Assembly (NCBI RefSeq): GCF_019924925.1
Contig: NC_067236.1
Span: 3,782,501 to 3,846,500, forward strand
Direction of reading: 5' to 3'
Length of the DNA stretch: 64,000 nucleotides
Source of the DNA: Ctenopharyngodon idella
Taxonomy: Eukaryota; Chordata; Actinopteri; Cypriniformes; Xenocyprididae
The notes beneath the pieces are model-generated. The model ran no database searches. It was given only the letters and a program-made list of their open reading frames with translations, and was not told where the DNA came from. Positions 48,601 through 61,400 of the stretch are shown piece after piece; the stretch's first letter is position 1; every line of letters starts with the position of its first letter. The translations under genes were made by a program, and so were the position numbers.

Positions 48601-51600
48601 AAACTGTAGCAGTACCATGGTACAGTGATATGGTATAAATAGAATACCATGGTATTAACATTGTGATAATGTATTTATAATAGTATTTACTAATATGATA
48701 TTTAGCTTTTATTTTTTATGTTTTCAGTTGTCATTTTAATTTTAGTTTTAGTAATTTTGTTGTGCTTTTATTTTTTGAATAGCTTATTTTTTTAATTTAA
48801 AAATATTTTTATTTAAAAAACATAGTCAAACCAAAAATTATTCAGAAATTTTGCCATAGGAATTTTGACATATTTTTACTAGTGGGTGCAGGACACTATG
48901 GTTCATTTATGTAAGTGAGGATAGCAAAATAAAGTAAACTGTGACATATTATACCCAAAAATTCTTCATACAGTGGACTGCCAGTAAAATTGATAAAAAT
49001 CTGGAGCCAAAAATTCTTCAGACACTTTGACCTGACCATGTTTTGCTTAAGTGTTATCTGACATAATTAAGATTTTTTTTTTCTGACACAGTTTAACTCT
49101 GAGATCTTGTCATATTTTATTACCATTTTTTTAAACTTATACTATATAACTATATTAATGAATGAAATGTTCAAGGTGTCTGAATAAATTCTGGTTTGAC
49201 TGTATTATCAGTTTTAGTAATTTTAGTACTTTGACTAAAACTTATTTTACTTCAGGTAGTTTATTTGTTAGCTATATTTCAATAAATAATAGCCATAGTT
49301 TTAGTTAACAATAACATCAATGCTTTTGTCCCTCCTTTAATCTAAGTCCAAGTTAAATTTTCACCTTTATATTTGTCTGTTATGTTGAAAACCTTGCCTT
49401 TAACCACCACTAACTAGAATAGTGTAATTCTCTCTGGTTCTCTAAAGCTCTTGAGACTCTATTTCAGGGCCGAGGTTTTAGAGCAGGCACATTGAGAGTT
49501 ATTATCATGCTCTGTTAAGTGCAGTTCAGTGTGAAGTTGTGCTGAGCATGTGTTGCCTTAGCTGGTGGTTTATATCAGGCTCAAGGCCAGACAATGAGTA
49601 CAGCTCGATGAGAAACAGAACATCTGCTAGAACACACATAGAGGTACACAATCTCGCCTTCTTGCTTTCTTTCTTCTCCTGCTCTCTCTTGACGCTGATA
49701 GGGTTCTCTCAGTTTAATGGTCCATTGATCCCACCCACTTATAACAAGCCAAAAATGGCTACACATTATATTCACAGTATTTCATTTTACATTTTATGCA
49801 CTGAATTGTGTGGAATGGGTAAAAAAAAGGAATGCTCAGAGTGTACTAAACTCATTCATTTTCATTATATGTTGTCGTTTAAGAGACAGAGACTAAAGAC
49901 TTGGTAGCTGAAAGCATTTAAAGGGATAGTTCACCCAAAAATGAAAATTACCCCATGATTTACTCACCCTCAAGCCATGCTAGGTGTATATGACTATCTT
50001 CTTTCAGACGAACACAATCGGAGATATATTTAAAAAAATCTTTGCTCTCCTATAAGCTTTATAATAGTCGTGAGTGGAGGGCCACATTTTGAAGCCAAAA
50101 AATGCATTCATCCATAATAAAAGTAATCCACATGGCTCCAGTGGGTTAATAAAGGCCTTCTGAAGCAAAGCAATGGGTTTTTGTAAGAAAAATATCCATA
50201 TTTAAAACTTTATAAACTATAATAACTAGCTTTCGGCAGATGGGCGTACTCATCGATTTGCGGTGAAAGAGTATCCTCTGACACAACGTAAAACGCGGAG
50301 GCACAGCGGATAGGGCAAAACAAAACATCGGTCACAAATTAGAAGTCTAAAACGATAATTTTTAAAGAGAAATGTCGGAGGATTTCGATATAAGAGAAGA
50401 AGAGCTTGAGTTTTTTGCCCAGCCCTATTTGTTTGAACTGCGAGAGGTGTCTAAGCTTACGATACTCCTACATCCTGCATCATACATCACTTCAGAGGTT
50501 ACTCATTTGGCGCAAGTCGACTTGTGCAGTATGCGTACGGTCGTTCGAGGGAAGCTAGTTATTTGAATTGATAGAGTTTTAAATATGAATACTTTTTGGG
50601 CTTCAAAATGTTGCCCCCCCATTCACAACCATTATATAGCTTGGAGGAGCAAGGATATTTTTAAATATATCTCCAGTTGTGTTCGTCTGAAAGAAGATAG
50701 TCATATACACCTGGCTTGAGGGTGAGTAAATCATGGGATAATATTCCTTTAAATAGCAAAACATGCTTGGATTGTACCTTTTATTGTAATCTTTGTTAAA
50801 AATCCCATACATGCAATTGTGATTAGGAAATGACATGTGCATGTGCAGACTTCTGCTTGAATTTTGCAGAAATCTTTCTTTTGTGTGGATTCTGTGAGAT
50901 ATTAGTCCAAATTTGAAACCTTATATTGTGCAAATGCACTAAACATTAGCATTGTTATTTCAGGACACTTATAAATGGCCTAATCTGCATTCCAGATGCA
51001 GTATCTCTCATCAGGCTGTTTGTGTCTTCTGTAGATTTGCTCTTTTGGTTACTGTACCTGTTCAACATGCTCTTCAAAAAACAATTGCAGCGGTGAGCAA
51101 ATGAGACCTGCTCTGTTCTAAATGGTCTGTGAGGATCTGGAGTTCTCACTAGCTGTGTTTTGATCAGCTTTTGCTGTGAAACACATCACATTATTATTTG
51201 TTTCTGCTTTGATGCCGTTAGAATATTAAGAGCTTTCAGACAGGGAATCTCTTGATAGAGATAAACGCTCATTTCACATTTGTTCTGCTTAGCATTGCAG
51301 AAACATATCATGTTCTGTTCTCACACTTTGGAAGGCACTTGCACCCACTGTGTTACTGAATCAGCTTGTGGTGTGATAAGTGTGAGAACAAACCTAGAAG
51401 CGCAGCACAAGTGTTCCTCTCGACACGGCTCGCTGGATGTCAAACTTTTTCAGATTTGCTATTCTGTTGGTATATCCTTACAGAAATGTACTGGGGGAAT
51501 ACCGGTGATGGTGTCAGATGACATACAATGGCTTATGGTGTTAAACGAACACCATATTCATGTACACAGCTAGGATTTTTAAAATGCTTTTAAAAAAAAG

Positions 51601-54218
51601 AAGTCTCTTATGCTCACTAAGACTGCATTTATTTGATCAAAAATACAGTAAAAAATGTAATATTGTGAAATATTATTACAATTTAAAATAACTGTTACTA
51701 TTTGTAATATTTTTTTTATTATTACTCCATTACTTCAGTCTTCAGTGTAACTACAGAAATCATTCTAATATGCTGATTTGGTGCTCAAGAAACATTTTTA
51801 TTATTATTATTAATATTATCAGTGATGAAAACAGTTGTGCTGCTTAATATTTTTGTGGAAACAATGATGCATTTTTTTTAAGGATTCTCTGATGAATAGT
51901 AAGTTAATAAAAACATAATTTATTTGAAATAGAACAGAATCTTTTGTGACATTTATGAATGAATTATTGTCACTTTTAATCAATTTATTGCATCCTTACT
52001 GAATACTGAAAGTATTAATTTCTTTTAAAAAAATTTTACTGACCCCAAACTTTTGAACAGTAATGTACAATGGTGTTTACATGATACTGCAAGGTAGAAC
52101 TTTAAAAAAAAAAGTTTAAAAAGTACGATGTTCGAACAATATCTTTTACTCTCTGTATTATGTGTGTCTTTAGGGCTGAAGCTGTTGGCCACCGCCAGCA
52201 GAGACAGACTGATCCATGTTCTGGATGCGGAACAGGAATACGGCCTCCTGCAAACACTGGATGAACACTCTTCCTCTATCACTGCTGTCCGATTCGCTGG
52301 TGAGATCACTATGGCCTAGTTGAGTTTTATTTGAAAACAAATGCTGGGAGTGTTCATGTGTGACATCTTTGCTTGTTTTTTAGCTAACGAAGGGAAAGTC
52401 AGAATGATAAGCTGTGGTGCCGATAAGAGCATTTACTTCCGCACGGCACAGAAGGTGAGATTTAAACTCATCCGGTCATATTTAGATCTTTATTTTTTAC
52501 AATAATTCTGCTGTTTTTATTGCTCTTCTCTAATATTAAAAAAGTAGCATTTCCCTCATTGGTCAGAAGTCAAGTCACCTTTATTTTTATAGTGCTTTTT
52601 AAATAGAAATTGTTTCAAAGCAGCTTCACAGTATTAACAGGAAGGTAACAGAATCAATGATGTAAAATTGATAGAAAGACAATAGTGTCATTATTCAGTG
52701 TTGATTCAATTCATGTCAATAACTGTGTAAAGTTCATTCATTATAAAACAAGTTCAGTCCAGCTATAAGCAGCTCTGCTGAAGACAGTAATGTCATTATT
52801 CGGCTCAATTCAGTTCAAGTTTTGTTCTTATCCAATCCTTCAGTGAGGATGAAACTAGGTCCTGAGTCAAAGCTGTCAGATTCCTCAGGCCTAAAGAAAA
52901 TGTTGCCAGTGTTTCAAAGAACACCTGATTTAAAATAGACACACAAGCACTTAACACCATCCTGCAAATGAGATAACCAACGGCCGGTGATTAAGTGTTA
53001 AACACAAGCACTTTATTCTGACCTCATTCAATTGAGCGCTATTACTTACTAATTTCATAAATCAGAATTTCTCGTTAATTAATAATAGAAGAATGTTAAT
53101 ATTGCGTTACTCATTTGTTCCTGTGTAGGGTTTCATTAACGACGGAACAGTATTCTAAAGTGTTACCATTTTTTTACATTATATACAACTAAATTTTGAT
53201 ATGTAGCGCTAATATCAGTTTTCCTTGCTGAACTAATTATAAAACACCCCAAAACAGACAGAGGAGGGAACAGAGTTCACACGTACTCATCACATAGTGA
53301 GGAAGACTACCCTTTATGACATGGACATCGACCCCACGAGGAAGTATACTGTTATTGGCTGTCAGGATCGCAGCATCAGGTTTGTTTTCTTGCTTTTCTG
53401 TTCCTGATTTTTTGCAATAATTTGTATATTAGTACTAGTAATAGTACTAGTATCCTGTCCTTTTGTTCATCTGCTAGTTAAGCCTGTCTTCCAAGAAATT
53501 CCAGGCTATTATTTTGCTAATGTGTTTGTATCACTGTGCCCATGTGTTTTTGTATCTATATATACATGAATGTGATGTGACATTCCTGTGTTGTCGCAGT
53601 GTTTCGACTCATTTATGACAGTATGACTGTGTAGACAGGTGTGATGTATGTATGGACCTCATCTGACTGGGTGTTACAGTCACCTGTAGCCAGGCTCGCG
53701 GCGTTAGCAGATTATCACTCAGGTGTTTGTACAGTAGGAAGGAATTAGAGGCTCGACTGGTTAATCCACTCTCATTTAGCATGTTGTTGACCATGTGCAC
53801 ACACACATGCAGACACACACTCACACAAACACACACTGAGTCAGCCTGTTTGTACTGTCTGAGACACATGACCCGCCAAAATCATTAGACGCAATCTGAT
53901 TGTCTCATCCTGTGATTATTTTACTGGGTAACTGTCACAAAAACATGTCCAGGTCAGATTTCAGCCTAAAAAGAAAACTAAAATGAAATTTTGCATATTA
54001 AAACATGAAGCCTACTTGTTTAGTATTTTATTATTGATTTATTATTATTTTTATTATTGTTGTTGTTTTTTTCTATACATTTTACTTTTAAGCTTAAGTG
54101 TAATTTTTATTATTCTATGATGATATCATTAAATACTTATTGCTATAAAACAGTATTTTGTATGTCTGTAGAGCAAATATTACCATAAATGTTATTGTGA
54201 TGTATAAATGTACAATTA

Positions 54219-54270
<52 letters not shown>

Positions 54271-55388
54271 AAGGGGTGGAAGAAAAAATCGATCCATCGA
54301 TGCATCGCAATTCTCCAACGATTCTGGATCGATTCTGATAATTTCAGAATCGATTCTTAGCTTAGTTTTTATTCAGATGCGCGATGAAACAACAGATACG
54401 TTTTTTTTTACCATTTTTGCTACAGTATTCTGACTGATAAGTAAAGCTTTGCTGATCTTCTTGTAGCCTTCACCTTTCTGGTGTAAAGAAATTATTTTCT
54501 TTCTTAGGTCTTGTGACATTTCTCTTCCATGTGGTGCCATTGCTGACAGCATGAAATGGGAAGGGGTTTTAGCACCCTTTTATAGTCAACTGTCTGCTGG
54601 ACACCTGTGTAATGAATAATTAGACTCACCTGTGGTTGAATTCTTGTTAAATTACACATTTGTAGTATAAAATTTAGCTTTGCTCCAGAGACTTTCAGTG
54701 GGGTGTACTCATTTTTGCATCATCCTAATTTGAGTAAAACTGATAATTTTGTTCTCTAAGTTATATTATTAACTTACTTTCATTTTATAAGTTATATAAA
54801 ACTTAGTCTTGTCAGCAATTGTAATAATACAATGCAAATTTCTTACATTTATTTTTTCTTATATATGAGACTCTTTCATAAATATAGTCATTATTTGTGT
54901 GTGTGCGTGTGTGAGAAATAACCCGGACATGCTCTTGCCAGTTTTGTGAGATTTGCCCGACTGCTGACTTTGTCATTTTCAAGTTTTGCAATTTATTCTA
55001 CAGCATTGGCACTCTTTTCCTCATTGTGTTTTGTAAGACTCACTTTGCCATCCCACACAAAAGGGCAACATTAGGAAGGAACCAACACAGCGCATGACTT
55101 GCAACTGTTTTCCTTTGTTCATTCAAACTACGGTCGCAAATTCATTCTGCACTGTGGGCAAGAAAAATGCCAGGAATGTCGTGTCTAATACAGCTGACCA
55201 TTTAGTGCCTTTGTCTCATTTTCACTGGAAGCAGCATCTTTTCTATGCTGTTTGGTGCAGTGGCAATGAATGATCTTAGAAGAAGGAGGCCTGACCTATA
55301 CAAATGTATCAATAGAGTCAATAGTCAGTGCTGTAGGGCTGTGTACTGGAGCTCATTCTGAGTTTTCAGTGCCTCTAATGGGCACAGA

Positions 55389-55421
<33 letters not shown>

Positions 55422-58400
55422 CCTCGTGCAAGTCATGTGAAGCCTGAGGGGTTCATTGGTTATGCTCCTCCCAAAGCTGGCAGTGCCTTGTTTGAACTGC
55501 TGTGAGGAATGGCAGTAGGAGGCATGATGCCATAGCGCCCCCAGGTGGCTGAGAAAGAAAGGGGAAAAAGAAAGGCTATCTCAACCAATCCAATCATTAT
55601 ACTACTTAAGAAGCTTGGGGTCAGTAAGATTTTTGAAATGGTTTTTTAAAGTAGTCTGTTCTGCTCACCAAGGCTGCATTTATTTGATCAAAAATGCAGT
55701 TAAAGGGTTAGTTCACCCAAAAATGAAAATTTGTTATTTATTACTTCATCTTGTTCCACACCCGTAAGACCTTCGTTCATCTTCGGAACACAAATTAAGA
55801 TATTTTTGATAAAATCCGATAGCTCAGTGAGGCCTCCATTGACAGCAAGATAATTAACACTTTCAGATGGCCAGAAAGCTACTAAAAACATATTTAAAAC
55901 AGTCCATGTGACTACAGCGGTTTAATCTTAATGCTATGAAGCGATGAGAATACTTTTTGTGCGCAAAAAAAAAAAAAAAACGACTTTATTCAACAACATC
56001 AAGTCATGGTCGATTTCAGAACACTGCTTCATGAAGCTTCGAAGCTTTAAGAAACTGTTGTTTCAAATCAGTGGTTTGGAGCGCCAAAGTCACATGATTT
56101 CAGTAAACGAGGCTTCGTTACGTCATAAGGGTTTCGAAATTCCAATGCTTCACGTGACTTTGGCAGTTTGATATGCGCTCTGAACCACTGATTCGAAAAA
56201 AAAGATTCATAAAGCTTCGAAGCTTCATGAAGCAGTGTCTTGAAATCGCCCATCACTAGATATTGTTGAATAAAGTCGTTATTTTGTTTTTTTGGTGCAC
56301 AAAAAGTATTCTCGTCGCTTCATAACATTAAGGTTGAACCACTGTAGTCACATGAACTGTCTTAAATATGTTTTTAGTACTTTTCTGGGCGTTTAAAAGT
56401 GTTAATTATCTTGCTGTCAATGGAGGCCTCACTGAGCCATCGGACTTCATCAAAAATATCTGAATTTGTGTTCTGAAGATGAACAAAGGTCTTACAGGTG
56501 TGGAACAACATGAGGGTGAGTAATTAATGACTGAATTTTCATTTTTGGTTGAACTAACCCTTAAACCCTTAAAAAACAGTAATATGGTGAAATATTGTTA
56601 CTGTTACAAAAATTGTTTTCTGTTAATTTAAGAAATTAAATTAATTTTATTTTTATAAATAATTTATTCCTGTGATCAAAGCTGAATTTTTAGAATCATT
56701 ACTTCAGTCTTCAGTGTGACATGATCCTTCAAAAATCAATCTAATATGCTGATTTGCTGCACAAGAAACTTTTTTTTTTATTATTACCATACCAATGTTG
56801 AAAACAGTTGCTGCTTCATATTTTGGGGAAACCGTGATGCATTTTTTCTTCAGGATTCTTTAATGAATAGAAGGTTTAAAAGAACAGCATTTATCTGAAA
56901 TAGAAATCTTTTGTTATATGTTTTTACTGTCACTTTTGATCAATTTAATGCTTGTGGACAGAGCTCCAACATGCAGCGCAGTAACGCTTCGGGCAGCATG
57001 AGGTCCTTTCCCGATCCCGTTCCCCTCTCTCCTCCTCCCACTGCTTCCTGTCTTGCCTACATGGCTTTATCTAATAAATGCATAAGGCCAAAAAAAAAAA
57101 AAAAAAGTATTAATTTCCTAAATAAAAATCCTACTAAACGGTTATGTAGTTGATGTAATTTACCTTTACATTTTACCCTCTTCCTGACCCTCAGGCGATT
57201 GTCGCAGTCATGAAGGTTTCTGATTCTTGTTTAATTGCAGGATCTTTAGCATCTGCAATGGCAAACAGAAGAAGGTCTACAAGGGATCCCAGGGGGAGGA
57301 CGGGACCCTTATCAAGGTAGGCAGACCCTGAATTAAGAGATTAGGCTTTAATATTAGTTCAGATACTGCTTTTGCTCTCAGTCATACAGTTATTGATCCA
57401 TCTGAATGTGTTTATTAGGTTCAGACAGATCCCTCTGGTCTTTATGTGGCCACAAGCTGCTCAGACAAAAACATCAGCATCTTTGACTTCTACACTGGAG
57501 AATGTGTAGCCACCATGTTTGGCCACTCTGGTAAGATCCTGTTGCATGTGAGATTATGCAACTAAAATGTTTTAAACTTTTTAGAATAATGTTTATACCC
57601 TGAAATCAAGTCTAAGCAGCATTGTGTTTGTTTTCCTCTTCTAGAGATTGTAACAGGAATGAAGTTTACTAATGACTGTAAACATCTGATATCTGTGTCA
57701 GGAGACAGGTAGGTGTTCTGAAATTATGTTTCTCATACGAAGAATCCATTTCTAACTATATTTTGTTCACCATATTACAGTGTTAAACATGTCTGTTGGT
57801 GTGTGTGTTCAGCTGCATCTTTGTATGGCGGCTCTGTCCTGAGTTGACCATCAAAATGAGACAACGGCTTTCAGATCTGAAACAGAACAGCAAACCTGTT
57901 CAGAAGACCCCTCCAAATAAACAACACACACTTAGGTATATAACAAATCACACTCATTAGTTGTTTTTGCAATTACACAACTCAAAACTGTGATTTTATA
58001 ATGTGTTTTTTGTATCAGTACAAAGAAAGAAAACCACAGTGCCCCAGTCATTGGCACCATGTCATCTGATAGTGACAAAGACGTGGAGGAAGAGGAGGGC
58101 ATTGAGGATGAAGATGAGATGTTCCCTCACATGTCATCGGGTAGCAGTACTGGCGAGGAGACAGGTAATGCATCGGACATTCTCCAGCAGTCTTACTAAA
58201 CTGGTTTGGCTTGTTACATTATATCCGGCTCTTTTGGGTTGGGTTGGATCACGTTGTGTGATTTTATTGGGCGAGACTTCTTCTGAATGTTTATTTTAAG
58301 CTTTGAGAGCTTCTAATATTACTGTTTGTTTCTGTTACAAGGATCATCTGAAGAAAAGCGCAATACTCTAAATTCCCACATGAAGAAGGTAAGAAAGTCT

Positions 58401-61400
58401 ATGACAAGTTCACATCATTTTAATTTTGATTCTCTCATTTGGTTTAATTCTTCCCCATGCTGCTCTTTAACACACTTTTTTCTCTCTTCTCAGCAATCCA
58501 ACAGTTGTGAACATGAGGATTCAGGTCCGCGGCCAAGGCGGCGCTGGTCCAGGCGAATGGGCAGTATGGATCTGAAGGTGAAGTCCATGCTGGACCTGAG
58601 GCAGCTGGAGTCTTTTGCCATGCCCCACTTCCCCAGCAAAACCCATGATGTTCATAAAGATCTTCCACTGCCTAGGAACCAGGAACTGGGCAGCACCATC
58701 AGTCTTCAGACCATAGCTGCATGGGTGAGATACAGAAGTCTTCAAAGAATAGCTTAGCTACAGCTTTATATGAAAATAAACAAAACATACCCACTTGTAT
58801 CTTGTAATGTGATATAATGTCCAATATAGTCTCTCTGAGCCAGACTTGGGCATAAATCAACATAAATATACTCCACTGCTCCACTGTGCCGTTTTGAACT
58901 GACCAAAAACAGTTCACTTTTCGCATGCAACAATAATAAACTGGTATGCGCCAAAGTAAAAACTCATTAGAATAATAGTGTCTGTGACATGTTGTAGAGA
59001 CAACACAGAAGACATGAGTCAAATGAGAATCAAAACATCAATGCAAAGCTGTCTGTTCTGTACCTTTTTGACTTGTGTATATTTTCTGTAGGTACCTGAA
59101 GATAATGGACCAGGAGGACAAACACGTCCTCATTACATTCAGCTGTCTCCTCAAACTCCAGAGACAGAGGTGCTGTATCCTGAGGAATGTGAAGATCAAA
59201 TCAGTCTTGCCGGCAGGTGAGTTTAAAAAAAAAAAATAAATATCTCTCGATTTTATGAGTCACGGTCTTTAATTCACACAAAAATGAAAATTCTGTGATC
59301 ATTTACCTCATGTAATTCCAAATCTGTATTACTTTCTTTCTCCATTTTGAACAAGTTTGAAACAAAAATATCGGAGTCTGTTGACACCTCATTGTATGGA
59401 AAAAAAATAAAAAATGCGGAGGCATTTCTCAAAAGATCTTCTTTTATGTTCCACAGAAGAAAGAAAGTCATACATTTTTCAAACAACATGAGGGTAAATA
59501 ACTGATAGCAGAATTTCAATGTTTAGGTGGCGTATTCCTTTAATTTGACAGTTCAAATGCATACGATGATATAAAACACCCCGTTAAGATGATCCTCAAA
59601 TGTCTGTCCGCTCTCTTCTCTTTATTTGTACATAGTGAGTATCAGGTGAAAAAGTTGCCCCATGGAGTGAGATGCGCTAAAGTGAACTCTTGTCCTGAGA
59701 AGCAGAGTCCAGACAGTGCGTGCTCTATGGAGTATTCCAGCAGTCGTCTCTCTAGCCCTGAGCACCCTGGAGAAGGTAGAAAAAAACTAAACAAAAAGAC
59801 TTGCACAGTCAATTTGTAAATGCAGTAGATGCAATGGGTCCTTGATAAGAAAAATGAGCAAATATTTCTGTGTGTTCGTTGTAGACTCTGAGCCCACTGA
59901 GCCACTGAGTGTAGATGGAAACTCTTCAGAACTGGATATGGAAGATCTTGATGAGGAAGAGGAGGACAGCTTAAGGAAGAATGAGGTTCAGACTCCTGTA
60001 CCTCAGACCCCAGACCAGGAGGCCTTTCTCAAGAGGCATTTTGCAAACCTGTCAGACCTCAACAACCCTGGTAGGGTGTTTGTCATGTTCGCAATTTGCT
60101 TAACACACTTTTTTTTATTGTAAGTATGAGTTCTCATACATTTTTTTTTTTTTTTTTTCTTTTGGCAGAAAGTCCCACCAAAGTAACTCCAAATATCTCT
60201 GACAGCATGTCATCGAAGTTCCTTTCTCAGAACTCCACTAGCAGGTAAGACAGTCACACTGTGAACAAATCCCTTCTAACCGTGACTTCTATTCCCAATG
60301 ACATTTGAGAGGAAAAACATGACATTGATCTTCCATTTTTTTTTTTTTTTGTAGAACTGCATTCTTATTCCCCTTAAACAAATGCAGTGACAGTAAAACC
60401 ACCAGTGGAGTGGTGCGGCCCCTTATCTCAGAGGTACGGCCCCTCATGGAGAATAAGAGTCCAAGCAAACAGCAGGAATCCCAGGGCTCTGAGAGGACAA
60501 CAGGTCAGCGTTTAATCCAGAAGAAACGCACACCCATCATGGACTCCCGCAGACTGATCAGCCCCGTAGCAAAAGCTGCTGCAAGTCACAACAGTTCTGC
60601 AGGCATGAGGAAAGCTCAATCTATCCACAACATCTCCTCAGAGGGTAAAGCAACCATAACTTGCACTACAGATTTTAGAATATTGTTTGTATTAGTTGCT
60701 CAAGGGGATCAGTCCTTGTAAAAGTGATAATCTAGATAATCTAAAGATAATCTAGTTGGGTGATTCATGGATTAGTGACATATAAGAGTGTGCACAAAAA
60801 AAGAAAAATCTTTTAAAAGGAAGGAAAAATCTAGTTTTAAAATGTCCAGGGGCCTCATTTATAACTGTTGCGTACGCACAAAATGGGCATAGAAATATGC
60901 AATTTTCCATGCACATAACGGGATTTATAAAAAAACAAACTTGCCGTAAATATGTGCGCAACGTACGGAAACTCTAGACCACGCGCGCAAATTCTTTTTT
61001 TCCTGGTGTGAGAAAAGTAATGAAGTAAACAGAATGATTTAAACTCTGTTTTACATTTGATATACACATTTAGGATGCAAAATCTAGCTTTTTTGAGTAT
61101 GTACACTTTCAGGATGAAATCTACGAAAAGTTTTATAAAGCCCCAGGTCTTAGAAACACTCTTTGAAAAGTTTCAATTGACATTACTATAAGTGCACACA
61201 TCTTAATAATTATGTCCAAAAAAGTTTTTAAATGTATTTTTAAACAAATTATTAAATAGACCAAGAATGAGTACTAATATTCATACTACCATTGTGCCCT
61301 TGAGAAAGGTGTGTAACCCTAAAAGCTGGAAAACCCTGCAAGACTTTTGCTTAGATTTTTGCCCTTATTTGCAGTCTGGAGGAGGCAACACTTCCAGTCA

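Larger units (their letters stand above)
47873..52173 (+). other. mapkbp1 4.3-kb intron
   Basis: Contains the TA-flanked MITE copy 2 (48832-49204), the 835-bp TTAA element (49918-50752) and an interspersed repeat (51605-52075). Stretches 47880-48600, 49205-49917 and 50753-51600 show no gene or repeat I can assign. Confidence 0.6.
53380..57240 (+). other. mapkbp1 3.9-kb intron, repeat-dense
   Basis: Holds a (TA)n run, a hAT-like end, a Tc1 HTH fragment, a 31-nt poly(T) run at 55391, and the nested complex 55618-57110. Stretches 53400-54220 and 54730-55380 show nothing I can name. Confidence 0.6.
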
